64,000 nucleotides of DNA, taken from Medicago truncatula (lineage: Eukaryota > Streptophyta > Magnoliopsida > Fabales > Fabaceae). Where the stretch lies: positions 51,130,494-51,194,493 of the forward strand of contig NC_053045.1 in the NCBI RefSeq assembly GCF_003473485.1, written 5' to 3'. Made by a program: the position numbers and the translations under genes. The notes beneath the pieces are model-generated. The model saw only the letters and a list, made by a program, of their open reading frames with translations. It did no database searches and had not been told where the DNA came from. Of this stretch, positions 48,221-58,919 are shown piece by piece (within the stretch, counting starts at the first letter, position 1; every line of letters starts with the position of its first letter).

Positions 48221-48397
48221 AAAATGCTAAAAGGCACTTATTTAAAAGTCAAAAAATTAAATTTTTTCTTAAAAGTTGTGTATTCAGTACATTGAAACTT
48301 CAAAAAGAAACTTTTTCTATAAAAAATCTTAAATTATTTTTTACTTTTAAATTCTTAACAAGTGCCCTAAGTCCATAAGACACTTGTTAGCATAATC
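48221..48397. mobile_element. MITE, GCTAA-CAAGTGCC type
   Basis: The left end AATGCTAAAAGGCACTTATT and right end GTCTTATGG...AAGTGTC-type sequence are inverted copies: the right side reads CTTAACAAGTGCCC and ACACTTGTTAGCATAAT. The interior repeats inverted A/T blocks (AAAAGTCAAAAAATTAAATT against TTAAATTATTTTTTACTTTT). No coding capacity. It inserted immediately after the LINE remnant. Confidence 0.75.
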
Positions 48398-48559
48398 ATT
48401 ATAAAGACATGTCCACAATAAAATAAATTGTTATAATGAGAGATGAGAGTGTTAAATTATTACCGATAGATTTAATCTAATGAGTGAGATCTTATTCCTT
48501 AAGGTCCCCCTCTTTTAATTTAAGATACAAATTTTAATTAAAGAGGTTGAATATGATAA

Positions 48560-49471
48560 CTTTTAAGATTAACTAATATGGATAAAGAAGTCGTCAAGTA
48601 CGACCTTTTTAAAACGGATTTATCTATACAAACACCAAATCCGGCCTTTACCCCTTGTCGACAAACCCAAGTATGTAACTCTTCTCGCTCTCTCCATCTT
48701 GCATTTGTTGTAAAAAATGAGGCGGTGTCGCGAGCTTCACAAATAACACCGATAGGTACCGATTTAGGTTATTCAATTTTACCAATTCGAGCTTGAATTG
48801 GAATTTGAACTTTAAACGGTTGGTTTGACATCGCCGGGACCTTCGCCGGAAGCTTCATTTTTGGCCGGTTTCGGTTCAACGTCATCATCTGTGACATTGT
48901 CAACCATCTCACTATATATCTATCGAATAAAAAAATTTGCAAAGGAAAAATAAATAAATTACTTGTGGAACAAGCTAACCAAGAACAATAGTGGCGCAAA
49001 AAATTCAAAAATATGACTGTGCACAGTGGCGTGACTTAAGTCACGCAGCCTTTACCACTTGCGCAAGTTAACTTGGGCACCTAGCCCTTGCCCTCGAAAA
49101 CCAGACGAACCAAGCACAAAAACCAGCAAAATGAGATGAGTTTTGATGATACAATATACCTGATATTTGGTGCTTGATGAGCGTAGAAACTTGCTTCCTG
49201 ACGATTTGCAATGATTTGGGATGAGGATTTTGACCCAAAAAATCGCACTTTTGGTTTTTGAAGGTGGAGGGAAAGAAAATGGTGCTTGGAGTTTGGACTG
49301 ATGGGTTTTGTACGAAAACAGTAATAATGCGTCACTTAACTTGCACTGCGTGAGTTAAGGTGTGCAGCGTTACTTAAGGTGCGCAAGGGTAAATTTGAAA
49401 CGGCTGCAGGGCGCGAGCAAAATATGCAGTGTGGAGAGCAGAATTCAAACAGTCTTAAAAAATAAAGAAAG
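48560..49471. other. GC-richer segment with palindromic ends, unidentified
   Basis: Base composition rises here. A perfect 18-bp palindrome, GCGTGACTTAAGTCACGC (49029-49046), opens a block whose far side has inverted relatives (TGCGTCACTTAACTTGCAC at about 49330 and GCGTGAGTTAAGG at about 49350). Between them the minus strand has an 84-codon frame (49335-49081; LSLHLQKPKVRFFGSKSSSQ). 48769-49008 (minus) is another frame, KMKLPAKVPAMSNQPFKVQI. I recognise neither. It may be an unclassified transposon or a captured gene piece. Confidence 0.35.
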
Positions 49472-49760
49472 TTGTTGTTGACACATGTAGTTTGGCCGAG
49501 AAACACGAGTAAAATACCAAAATATCCATCAACAGTTAACTACCGAAAATGAAACCGGCTGTAGTTAACTTCCAAAAAAAAACTTCGACAGTTAACTGCC
49601 GAAATCCAATTTAATTCATCGGCACTTAAGTGCCGTGAAAATCATTAATCCAATTTAATGCATTCTTCCGTGACATAGTCTCCGGACAGTGAAAAATATC
49701 AACTACTCCCAACCGACATTAATGCCAAGACGATGAATTTGTATGACAACCGAAATTTTA
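49472..49760. mobile_element. Partial relative of the 14.9-16.0 kb fold-back element
   Basis: It begins GTTGTTGACACATGTAGTTT and GGCCGAGAAACACGAGTAAA, matching the tip of the element at 14944-16026. It carries the same palindrome family: ACAGTTAACTACCGAAA, GACAGTTAACTGCCGAAAT and GGCACTTAAGTGCCG. The opposite arm was not found, so it is probably a fragment. Confidence 0.7.
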
Positions 49761-50033
49761 ATTAAGATAAATTTTAACTACATTTATTCTATTCATTCAT
49801 TAATAATTTGGCATTGATTTACTATATTCAATTTAATTTAATTTGGCGTTGATTTCCTATATCATAGTAAAAGTGCATTTTTTTTCCTTCGTTTTTTGTG
49901 GGAGGAGTCAAGGGAAGTGAGTTTATTGTTTTTGTTATTTTCCCTCCAAGCGAGTATCATTTGTTGTGTGTGAACTGTGCTCAGCATCGCGTGGGTGATT
50001 AACGAACGGCGTTTTCCTTTGCTGCAATCACAA

Positions 50034-51483
50034 ATGGAAGAACCTACCTTCGAGTCTGTACGGCTATCTTATAACTCTTTCTTCTCTAATTCCACTCTTC
50101 ATACTAATTTTCTGTGTATCCTAATCTTCAATTTCTTCATTCAATAACAGGATCTAATCCATTCCATCATGAAGCGTATTTGGACATTGCGAACCTTAGG
50201 TCACACACTTTCTCTTTTACTTCTCAATTTATCTGAAATCGCTAACTATATCATTTTCTTTAATGAAATTATTTGTGTTTTTATTTGCAGAGCGTGAAAA
50301 TGTTGCAACCAATGATGCTTTGGATTCCGAGGTTTTCAAATTTCTGTTTTCGCAAATTTCTAATCTATGTATGCTATGTGTTTGTTATTTGGCTGAGCTG
50401 AAACCTGAGATGATATTCATGTCAATTTCTTAATGCTACTTGTTGAATTCGGAGATTTTGGGTTAAGAAATTTGCTAATAGGTTAGTTAAGAGATTTGTG
50501 TGGTCTTGGAGCATTTAGAGTTAGGTTTAGTGTATGTTTTATAAATGGAAGCGGGTTTTGTGTTGGCTTTTGTTATAAATGAGAGATCTATGTAGTGAAA
50601 CACAAAATACACGGGACTGCATAGTAGTCTGTATTTTTATATTACACTTCAGATTGAAGGCGTGTTTGGTGTCCGACACGACGCCGACAGTTGTAGTTAC
50701 ATTCAATTACTTATATTTTTTAATTTACTACCTGTGTCAGTGCCGTGTACGAGCGTGTGTCAATTCCAAACTGTTTCCCTTTTAATCTCTTTTCTTCATT
50801 TTACAACATTTGTTTTTATGGTATGCTGATTCTCACTTCTCAAACCATTTTACAGAAAACTTGATATATAATATTGTAGTTTATAACTGGTTCGGTGCTC
50901 CTGATAGGAGTATCATATTAAGCATCTTTAATTTGCCCTACATTCTTAAATATTTTAGCCATTATTATCTTTAGTTATAGAATAGCTCCTACTTAATTGT
51001 TAATTGTTGTACTGTCTGTCAATAATCTGCAAATGGGTTTACTGCTACAGGTAGCAGCTGGCTCGTCCAAGAAGAATCGGACAACTTCTGGTATTTATGT
51101 GATTATCATTCTGTTGAGAGATTTCTTATTTGGTGGAGATTATGTGATTATGTCACTGTAGTTGTCTTGGCATTGCAAGTTGGTCGCTTACTGAAACTCT
51201 TGTCCGTCTTTTCGCATGCAGCTAATGCCAGTGCCTTGAAGCTTACCTGTGAACTTCTCCGGGTTTTTGTTACAGGTTCATCCATATGAAAAGAGAAACA
51301 CATTGATGCTTGCTCAAGACTATGATTTGCATATATTCCATGCCATATTGTTTTTGACATAACCTTTCTGTTGATGCAGAGGCTGTTCAGCGTGCTATTG
51401 CTATTGCAGAGACTGAGGGTGATAGTCAAATAGAAGCCACTCATTTGGAGAGTATTCTTCCTCAGTTGCTTCTAGATTTCTAA
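50034..51483 (+). CDS. MHF2: MHF2 / CENP-X histone-fold protein
   Basis: Six small exons: 50034-50057, 50151-50199, 50291-50331, 51052-51091, 51222-51275 and 51380-51483. They give 103 residues, the family size. All junctions are GT-AG and the phases fit. The N-terminus is MEEPTFESDLIHSIMKRIW; the histone-fold core is NASALKLTCELLRVFVTEAV, then QRAIAIAETEG, and the protein ends with the signature EATHLESILPQLLLDF. MHF2 pairs with MHF1 (CENP-S) to form a DNA-binding histone-fold tetramer. It works with FANCM to process stalled forks and, in Arabidopsis, to limit meiotic crossovers; CENP-X is also a kinetochore component. Because its exons are 24-104 bases, the gene is invisible to simple open-frame scans. 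The 720-base intron 3 is the longest. Confidence 0.93.
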
Positions 51484-52483
51484 AGCATTTGATGATTTGA
51501 AATACCCATCTGTAACTATTACTCTCCCTATCATGGATCTAGTGAAAAATTGATCAAGATTTTTGGTGAAAGGTTGTATCAGATACAGCTAATTATCTTA
51601 ATGGAAATTTAAAGGGAATGTTTCTCTTGCTTCTTTATGTTGCGAGAGTGCTGACTATTTTTACTGCTTAGTGTTCTTCACCATCCTGTTATACTTGATA
51701 TTTAAAAAAACACCCTAGATCAGTAATCCCCATAGCAAGAGAAACTATACGGAAATTAAACGAGAGGTAGTAATCCCCATAGCATCAGTTACAAACAAAT
51801 TCCTAATATGAGTTGGATATGATCCATAGAACATCACAGGGTTATTCAAAGAGCATCCTAAATTTGCAAGCGCATCAAAGCATTGATTTACCTCTTGGTA
51901 TGAATGAGCGACCTTCACTTCCCATTCATTGAATTGATTAATGTAGACACTAAATTGATTGACGGTATTTAATTTCAGTATAATCTGTCATAAGTTTGGA
52001 AGATCAAATTGTCCAAAGGGCCATACCTCCATCATCCCCCCTTCAAACTATTCTAGACCAGATGATGCTCCTTATCTTCTCAGTCTGGTAGACTGGAATC
52101 CCTTAGTTCAGCTGAGTAGCTGTGAGGTCAATAAATGTGCTTAATTCTTGCTTCTAGAGAACATCCTGCTTCCTTTATGTGGAATACTTTTGTGGATGCA
52201 TTGATTTTAGGGGAGAGCTTGTTCCCTTGTTGGTTGGATTTGGTTTTCCGGCTGTTGCAGCATGACGTTGTAACATATCAGGACCTTCCAATTTAGATCA
52301 ACGAATGAGGTCATTCAACAATTTTAAACTGATGTGTATTTAAACCGTCCGTTTTGATATCAACGGCTAAGATTTATTACCGCGTCAAGTTGTGTGCTTT
52401 TCTACAAGACTAACATGATATTTTTGTCAAACATAAACGACCAAAAGAGGGTATTTGGTCTAAAATCAACTAAAACATCCATA

Positions 52484-52486
<3 letters not shown>
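51484..52486. other. 3' flank of MHF2 and intergenic DNA
   Basis: Contains a LINE remnant (51710-51960). The open frame at 51959-52144 has no recognised features. No other gene was found before PIMT. Confidence 0.5.
51710..51960 (-). mobile_element. LINE 3'-end remnant (RNase H tail), minus strand
   Basis: Minus-strand translation gives NEWEVKVAHSYQEVNQCFDA, then LANLGCSLN and TDAMGITTSRLISV before a stop. It matches the end of a plant LINE RNase H domain (His-Ser-Tyr, Glu-Val-Asn-Gln, Asp-Ala-Leu-Ala-Asn), with Cys-Phe in place of the usual Cys-Ala. GTAATCCCCATAGCA occurs twice (about 51723 and 51768), a small duplication at its 3' end. Confidence 0.78.

Positions 52487-52536
<50 letters not shown>
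52487..52536. repeat. (TA)25 microsatellite
   Basis: About 50 bases of uninterrupted TA dinucleotides, directly visible, 460 bases upstream of PIMT. Likely length-variable. Confidence 0.97.
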
Positions 52537-52539
<3 letters not shown>

Positions 52540-52997
52540 AACTAATTTTGTTAATTGACAGACTAGGGAAATGTTTGAATTGATTTATTTTTGAGCTCGT
52601 GAAAAATAACTTATGCAAATAAATAAATTTTTATGTTAATTCATAGTTATCATTAACAAAAATTGTATCTTCATAAGTTGGTTTTCATAAACTACCTTTA
52701 TTGTTTTGGTTAGAATTATAACTTTTTTCCCCTCAATAAATAAAATTATAACTTTTTTTGTTACACATAAACTACTTTTATTAGCTTATAAATAATACAT
52801 AAAAAATTATTTATTTGTATAAACTATTTTATATAAATTCAAAATCAAGCCAATCCAAACGAAACTTACATATTTAAAAGAGAGAATAATTGAAATAGTT
52901 GAATTAATCGAATAAAAGCAAGCATTTCCGGTTACAGCATCTCTGCGTAAGTTTCACTCAGCTGATCCGGGTCAACAAAGTTCTCTTCCTCACTAGA

Positions 52998-55293
52998 ATG
53001 GAGGTAACCTCTCCCATTTATCGTAATAATTTAATTTTCTTTCCGATGAGTTCTTATGGAATCCTTATTTTTCCGATCCTTAGGTTTCATGAACTAATTT
53101 TCCTCAATTGCTTTTAATTTGTTTTCAAATATAGATTTTTATTTTTGTTTAAAGTAAATGATCAAATTACTCTGCTAAGCCGATGACACTCTCAGTACTA
53201 CTACATAATTTAGTATCTTGCAATAAATGAAATGTTTATGGCATTATTTACAAGTAGTTTAATAATTTTGGTTGTATAACTGTAAATGAAATGTAATGTT
53301 GCAAATAAATTACAGCAATACTGGTCTGGGAGTGCAATCAATAAAAACAAAGGGATGGTGGAGAATTTGCAGAATTATGGAATAATCAAATCTAGAAAGG
53401 TAGCTGAAACAATGGAAAACATTGACAGAGGTGTATTTGTACCCAACGGGGCGCAACCTTACATTGACAGCCCCATGGCTATAGGCTACAATGCCACTAT
53501 ATCTGCACCACACATGCATGCAATCTGCCTTCAGTTGCTCGAGAATTATTTGCAACCTGGAATGCATGCTCTCGACGTTGGCTCTGGTATACTCTCCGTC
53601 ACACTTATCAGAAAATAATGCGTGTACTTGCTTTGTTGTTTTCTTAGTTGTGAACGAATGATATGGACACTAGATAAATTTTTGAAATTATTATGCAATG
53701 TTTGATTAAATTGATGGCAGTAGTATTGATACCATTTTATAAGAACTGCAGTAATAAGGGTGTGCACAAAGAATGGTGCTTTGTTTCCTTTGCTTGACGG
53801 AGTTTAGGTTTTTGTAATAGATTTGTGTAGCTGATGTTAATGTGAAAAAGTTTCAAGTTTTAAGATGTGTTATACAAAGTTAAGTGATGTTCTGTTTGAC
53901 AATGAAAAGAATTTTACTGAAGTTTTTCTCCATTTTCTCTGGATGTAATACTCACAATCTCTATACTCTGGGCCACTTTGCAGGGACTGGCTACCTGACT
54001 GCTTGCTTTGCTTTGATGGTTGGATCCAATGGCCGTACTGTTGGCGTGGAACATATTCCTGAATTGGTTTCCTCTTCAATCAAGAATATTGAAAAAAGTG
54101 CCGCAGCTCCACTTTTGAAAGATGGTTCCCTTTCTGTGCATGATTGTGGTATGGTTTCTATTATCTCTATCTATGGATCTGAAGGATTGAAAATTTTATA
54201 CTTCTTGCACAACAATAGTACTGTTGCATTTTACCATGATAAGCACTCAAGAATTTCGCAATCCTCCCTTTAAAGCTATGTATCGACATTCGAGAGAGAA
54301 GAACTAAGGCATTTAAGTACTCTGCCAAACATCTTATGATACTCGATCTAGGGTTTAGGGCACTCCATAATACCAAAGTCCTAGCACCACCACTGTGACC
54401 TAACGTCTCAACGGCTACACTCTATGATGCTTCGTTTAGCTTTTTTCAGTCATCCCCTCCATTATATCCCTTTCAAAGACACTGTCAACACTCAACCAGG
54501 CTTTGATACCATTTAATATGCACACAACTATTTGCAAAACCCTTCCATAGAAACTAATTATCAAGGGGAAGAACCAAGCCACTTAAGTACTTCACAAAAC
54601 ATCTCATACTTTTTGATGTAAGACTTAGGCACCTCATAGTATCCAAGGCACTATCATTTCATGACAGTTTAATCTAGTCTATATGTCTGTTGCGGGGGAC
54701 AAAGGAATATGAATGATTAAAATTTTGACGAGCCCTTCATTCAGATACGCAAAAACCATAACCTAGTGTCAGATTTGTGATTTTCATCAAGTGGTTGAGT
54801 CGGCGTAAGCCCAAAGTAAAGTTGATCCATAAGCATTCTTCATGTTATGGCCATCCAAGATATTTGTGTGTCTACATTTTCATTATCTGACGGTCTTTCT
54901 TCTGGTCCCTTACAATATCTGCCTTGTTATATTATATTAAGCTGTTAAGTAATAGCTATTGTAAGTTAGTGGATCTTTAATTTCAAACATTTGTATGATT
55001 GATGTAACCAAAAAAACATTTGTATGATTGTTGTGCTGACAGATGGAAGGCAGGGTTGGCCTGATTTTGCTCCTTATGATGCCATTCACGTTGGAGCAGC
55101 GGCACCAGAAATTCCTCAACCACTTATTGACCAGTTGAAGCCAGGGGGTCGAATGGTTATTCCTGTTGGAAATGCACTTCAAGATTTAAAGGTTGTGGAT
55201 AAGAACTCCGATGGTTCTATCAGTATCCGGACTGAGACTTCTGTTCGATATGTGCCTCTCACTAGCAAGGAAGCTCAACTTAACGGAGAATAA
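52998..55293 (+). CDS. PIMT: Protein-L-isoaspartate O-methyltransferase
   Basis: Four exons: 52998-53003 (only Met-Glu), 53316-53586, 53984-54148 and 55043-55293. They give 230 residues, the same length as Arabidopsis PIMT1. The enzyme transfers methyl from S-adenosylmethionine to abnormal L-isoaspartyl residues so they can revert to aspartate, repairing aged proteins, notably in seeds. Family segments in order are VENLQNYGIIKSRKVAETM, AIGYNATISAPHMHA, the SAM-binding LDVGSGTGYLTACFA (across the exon 2-3 junction), GVEHIPELV, APYDAIHVGAAAPEIP, QLKPGGRMVIPVG and SVRYVPLTSKEAQL. The tiny first exon is set by an ATG-GAG followed by GT and fits the phase. An in-frame methionine before exon 2 (53286) is intronic. 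Intron 3 (894 bases) contains a TRIM-like insertion. Confidence 0.94.
54283..54680 (-). mobile_element. TRIM-like element in PIMT intron 3, reverse orientation
   Basis: Two related direct repeats lie at about 54296-54395 and 54570-54660. They share AAGAAC, AAG-CA-TTAAGTACT, CAAACATCT and GG-CACT-CATA order, as diverged LTRs would. Between them, on the minus strand, TGGTATCAAAGCCTGG (reverse complement of 54497-54512) is a primer-binding site for initiator tRNA-Met. No protein is encoded. The splice sites of the host gene are untouched. The ends are too diverged to name a target-site duplication. Confidence 0.65.
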
Positions 55294-55732
55294 GGTAGTG
55301 AAGGGAAAGCAAAATCCTCAATTAGTGTCGGTGATGCTTTCAGGTGTCTTTGGTTTTCTGTATCACATGCCGCGTTCTGAAAGAAATTTGTATAGTTCAA
55401 GTTAGTTTTATTTTCTTACCGCCAAAACAGGAACCCAATAAAACTGTATTTAAAATCTTATATTTATCCTCCTTTTTTATTTCTTAATTATTGAGTATGT
55501 TTGAGGCTAAAACATGTAATTAAGTAAATTGTATCGGTACAATAAAAAAAAAGTAAATTGTACTCGATAAGTGGTATATATGTGCAACTTAAATTAATTT
55601 TTATATTGCCAAAAATTAAAACAATGGCAACATGACTACTTGGAGAAGTTACATGCAAATACTAATGAGAGAAAATATTGGTGCAAACCAATATAAAAAA
55701 ATCACAATGATGCTTAATACTAAAGAATAAAC

Positions 55733-55995
55733 ATTCAACTTGGTCCCTAAACTATCACTCACCCACTCATCAATTTTGTCCATAAACTATTAAAATCAAC
55801 AAAAATGTCTCTAAATTATTCTCTCATCCAACTATTTAGTCTCTCAGTTTACAAATTTGATTGTTTCTCATGATATATTAGGGGCTAAATTGATGCATTT
55901 TTCATACTTTTTAAAGGACATTTTAGTTGATTTTATTAGTTTAGGAACTAAATTGGTACGTAGATTATAGTTTGAATACCAAATTGACAGTTCTT
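55733..55995. mobile_element. MITE-like repeat downstream of PIMT
   Basis: The left end ATTCAACTTGGTCCCTAAAC is weakly mirrored by the right end (ATAGTTTGAATACCAAATTG). The interior repeats 'CTAAA' and 'TTTAGT' phrases of a common plant intergenic repeat. Ends are diverged, so this is tentative. Confidence 0.5.
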
Positions 55996-56029
55996 TTTAT
56001 GAATAAAGGGGCAATAAGGCCAAGAGAAA

Positions 56030-56900
56030 ACAAAAAAAACCTAGTGAAACTGATCACAGTAACTTCAGCCATCAAACAAACATCAAAGCAGTGAAAAGGC
56101 AAGGAAAGACACAATGCATGCTTGGCTATAGTGTCTGCCACTTAATTAGCTTCCCTGACGATATGACGCCAACGAACCTCAACATTACCGAAGATGAAAC
56201 AAGAGTCGCTAGGGGATAATTTGAGTGATCCACTGAGCAACTTTGACTGATGAGATGAATAACGGTAAGAGAGTCACTTTCACCATTTATACTATCAAAA
56301 CCCCTCTGATGCGCAAGCTTCATTCACATATCCCTAGAGCTGTGAAGCAAAAGTGGTACAACAACCGAGATTTTCACTGAAACTTCTGATGAAAGATCGG
56401 TACGATCCCTAAGCAAACCTCCACAAGAAGCTTTGCCATATAGATGATGAACAACACCATCAATATTGAGTTTTAGCCACTAAGCAGAGGGTGGACACCA
56501 ACGAATATCACTTGGGACATGTAACTGCATGGTTATAGTCTCTTGAAGAGAGAACTAAAGACCTTGTGTTATGTAGAATCAACAAGCTCGTTAATCCTCT
56601 CAATAGTATTCTTCAACAAAATATATAGGGGTTTGGTCAAAGATAAATACATTCCTCCTATGCCAAAGAACTTCCAAGGTGATTCCAAAGATAGAGTACG
56701 GTCTATATGCATGAAGAAACTACTCCCAGGGGTTGGCATATAGCATATACTTTATGCCATAGAGAAGTGGCGAGAGGACAATAATGGATAGCATGAAAAA
56801 GAGTCCTTGAAGACCCGTTACAAATAGGACAAACACTAGGTTGGATTAGACCACACCAACCTCTCATCGTTCGTCAACAAGGATTTAGAAGCGACACACA
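56030..56900 (-). mobile_element. LINE remnant (zinc-binding region plus RNase H)
   Basis: Minus-strand translation shows CPICNGSSRTLFHAIHYCPL then ATSLWHKVYAIC (reverse-transcriptase zinc-binding part). Then come WLKLNIDGVVHHLYGKASCG and GLLRDRTDLSSEVSV, the start of RNase H, and LAHQRGFDSINGESDSLTVI. It ends in a frameshifted segment matching an Arg-Glu-Ala-Asn-Gln type end. Stops and frame changes are numerous. A block with AACACCATCAATATT recurs at about 56452 and 56966, pointing to an internal duplication. Confidence 0.75.
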
Positions 56901-57530
56901 AGAGAAAAATATGATTCTTTGTCTGATGAGGTTCGTTGGCGTTCACTTTTTTTGTCCGATGAACAACACCATCAATATTTCGTTCCAAAAGAATCATGAT
57001 TGTTTTTCCAACGTGACATTCACTTTTTTTCCAAGTCTTCCTTTGACTAATGATAACTACGTATTTTTTTGTTGAAGAAGTTAATAACAATATATTTTTA
57101 AGATAAATTAATAGTATTAATAAGTGGTATGTTTAGAAAATGAATAATAAATACATCTATTAATTTGCATAGAGACTTTATATTTGAGAGGAAGTGACAA
57201 TTTAACTAGATGTCGATTAGTAAATATATTTGTTTTTACATGAAGCCAATTATTAAATGCACTCGTCTGTTTTTCTAAAAGTTGTTTGGTTGAAAATTAG
57301 CTCCTTAACTTTGGTGATCCGCAAATACAAGAAGAGTAAGACAAAAAAAAAAAAAGGAAATTAAATACACTTAACGTCATTTTTAACTATGAAAAATGAT
57401 TTATTTTTTTTGCATATTGTTAATGAGTGAGGGAGTACCAATTTAGTGAGAACGTGAAAAATCAACACATTAAAATCATTTATATATAGAGTAATTTATT
57501 TATAGTGATATACAAATTGAGCAAAGGGTC
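56901..57530. other. AT-rich spacer
   Basis: No gene seen. The homology with the downstream flank of the cp31-type gene begins at about 57530. Confidence 0.5.
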
Positions 57531-57589
57531 TTATAAAGAAATCATACAACACTCACTTTAAAAGTCTAGATTTCTTGAACTTATTACAA

Positions 57590-58853
57590 GTTACGCGATA
57601 ACTCAACAACTCCCATGCTGGTGTATGCCCCTTTCTGCATTAATATAAAAAAATTAATCACACATGTAGTCTTTGTAATGATTCAAATTTAGCAGTACTA
57701 TAAGGGTCATGCTAACAACATTTGTGTTGAAAAAGCTAGCAACATGTTATGTTACCAATGGTAAGTAAGAAATTAATCACTTTGTTGCTTCAGTTGAGCA
57801 GATTTAAATGTATGTTACCAATATTTACCTGACCGTGAAGAACAGCAATGACATTTTTCATATCACATTGTAACAAATCCATAACCCCGTGATCGACTGG
57901 AGACTTTGTCACAGATTAACTCAGCACACTCAACCTTACCATGTTTGCTGAATAATTGCTCCAAGTGTTCATTATTCTCAATACTCCGTGACAACTTAGT
58001 AACATAGACACTAAAAGGAGAATCAAATGCGTGTGGGCGTTTTGGGAGATCAGGTAGTGTATTTCTTATATCATCCTTACTAACAGTCAAGAAATTTCCA
58101 GCTAATTCCTGTCACACAAAGGATGAATTAGTTAATCACATTCATTCTAAGTGTTGAATCAATCCCACACTACAAAAATATAAACCGGAAAACTTACATA
58201 GCCATTGAACTTCTTCATAGCCTTCTCAACTTCTTCAACGGTACTCATGGTTACACATCCAAACATTTCATATTGGTTCCAAGTATAAATTACCTGAAAT
58301 CATTTTATTAGGGAATTTACCTGAAAACATTTTGTATTGCGTCAATTAATTTATTTGTCATGGATGTTAATTTATGCTATAGACTTTATCATTTTATTAG
58401 GGAATGCATATACTAATGTGATTAACAATCTTTCTTAATATACATAATCTGATTAACTTTTGCTTATAGTTTAGTCGGGAGAAATTATAATAGAATGTAA
58501 CACCAAATATTACACATAATCTATGTAATGAAATAAAAAGATAAGGACTACTCACCTCAGCATGCACTACAGTCCCAGCCTGCCCAAAAAGTGTTTTCAA
58601 TTCCTCAACATCGGTATCTTGAGTCAAATTCCCAGCGTAAATCTTCAAATCTTCAGAGAAGAATGGCGGTTCTTCTCCTTATGCCGGTGAGAGAGAGCGA
58701 GGGCAAAAACCTTGAAGAATTATCATATGATGAAGGGTTTTGTAGCTGCTTGAAAGGCTTAACAGAATTTGATATAATAGGGAATTTGGTTTTGGTGTGC
58801 AAGAGTGAATTAGGTAGAAAGAGTAAGCTTGATCCTGTCATTGTGATAGACAT
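57590..58853 (-). pseudogene. Tandem-duplicate pseudogene of the cp31-type RNA-binding protein gene
   Basis: The exon order of the gene at 61100-63345 is preserved: 58853-58556, 58293-58198, 58108-57829, and a degenerate last exon near 57630. Start context (MSITMTGSSLLFLPNSLL), splice sites and 3' flank (ACAACACTCACTTTAAAAGT) match. It is broken. The transit-peptide exon runs into TGA at about 58641, before the first RRM, which continues in another frame (LKIYAGNLTQDTDVEELKTL). The acidic linker is deleted. The RNP1 motif of RRM1 is damaged (EMFGCVTM for RGFGFVTM). RRM2 stops at TGA after RGYGFVTM. The last exon has lost its reading frame. If transcribed it could not give a normal two-RRM protein. 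Confidence 0.88.
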
Positions 58854-58919
58854 GATATAGCTTAATGCTGAGAGAAGAATGAGAAGGAGAAAGGAAAAAC
58901 ACAATACAAGGGTTGGATT

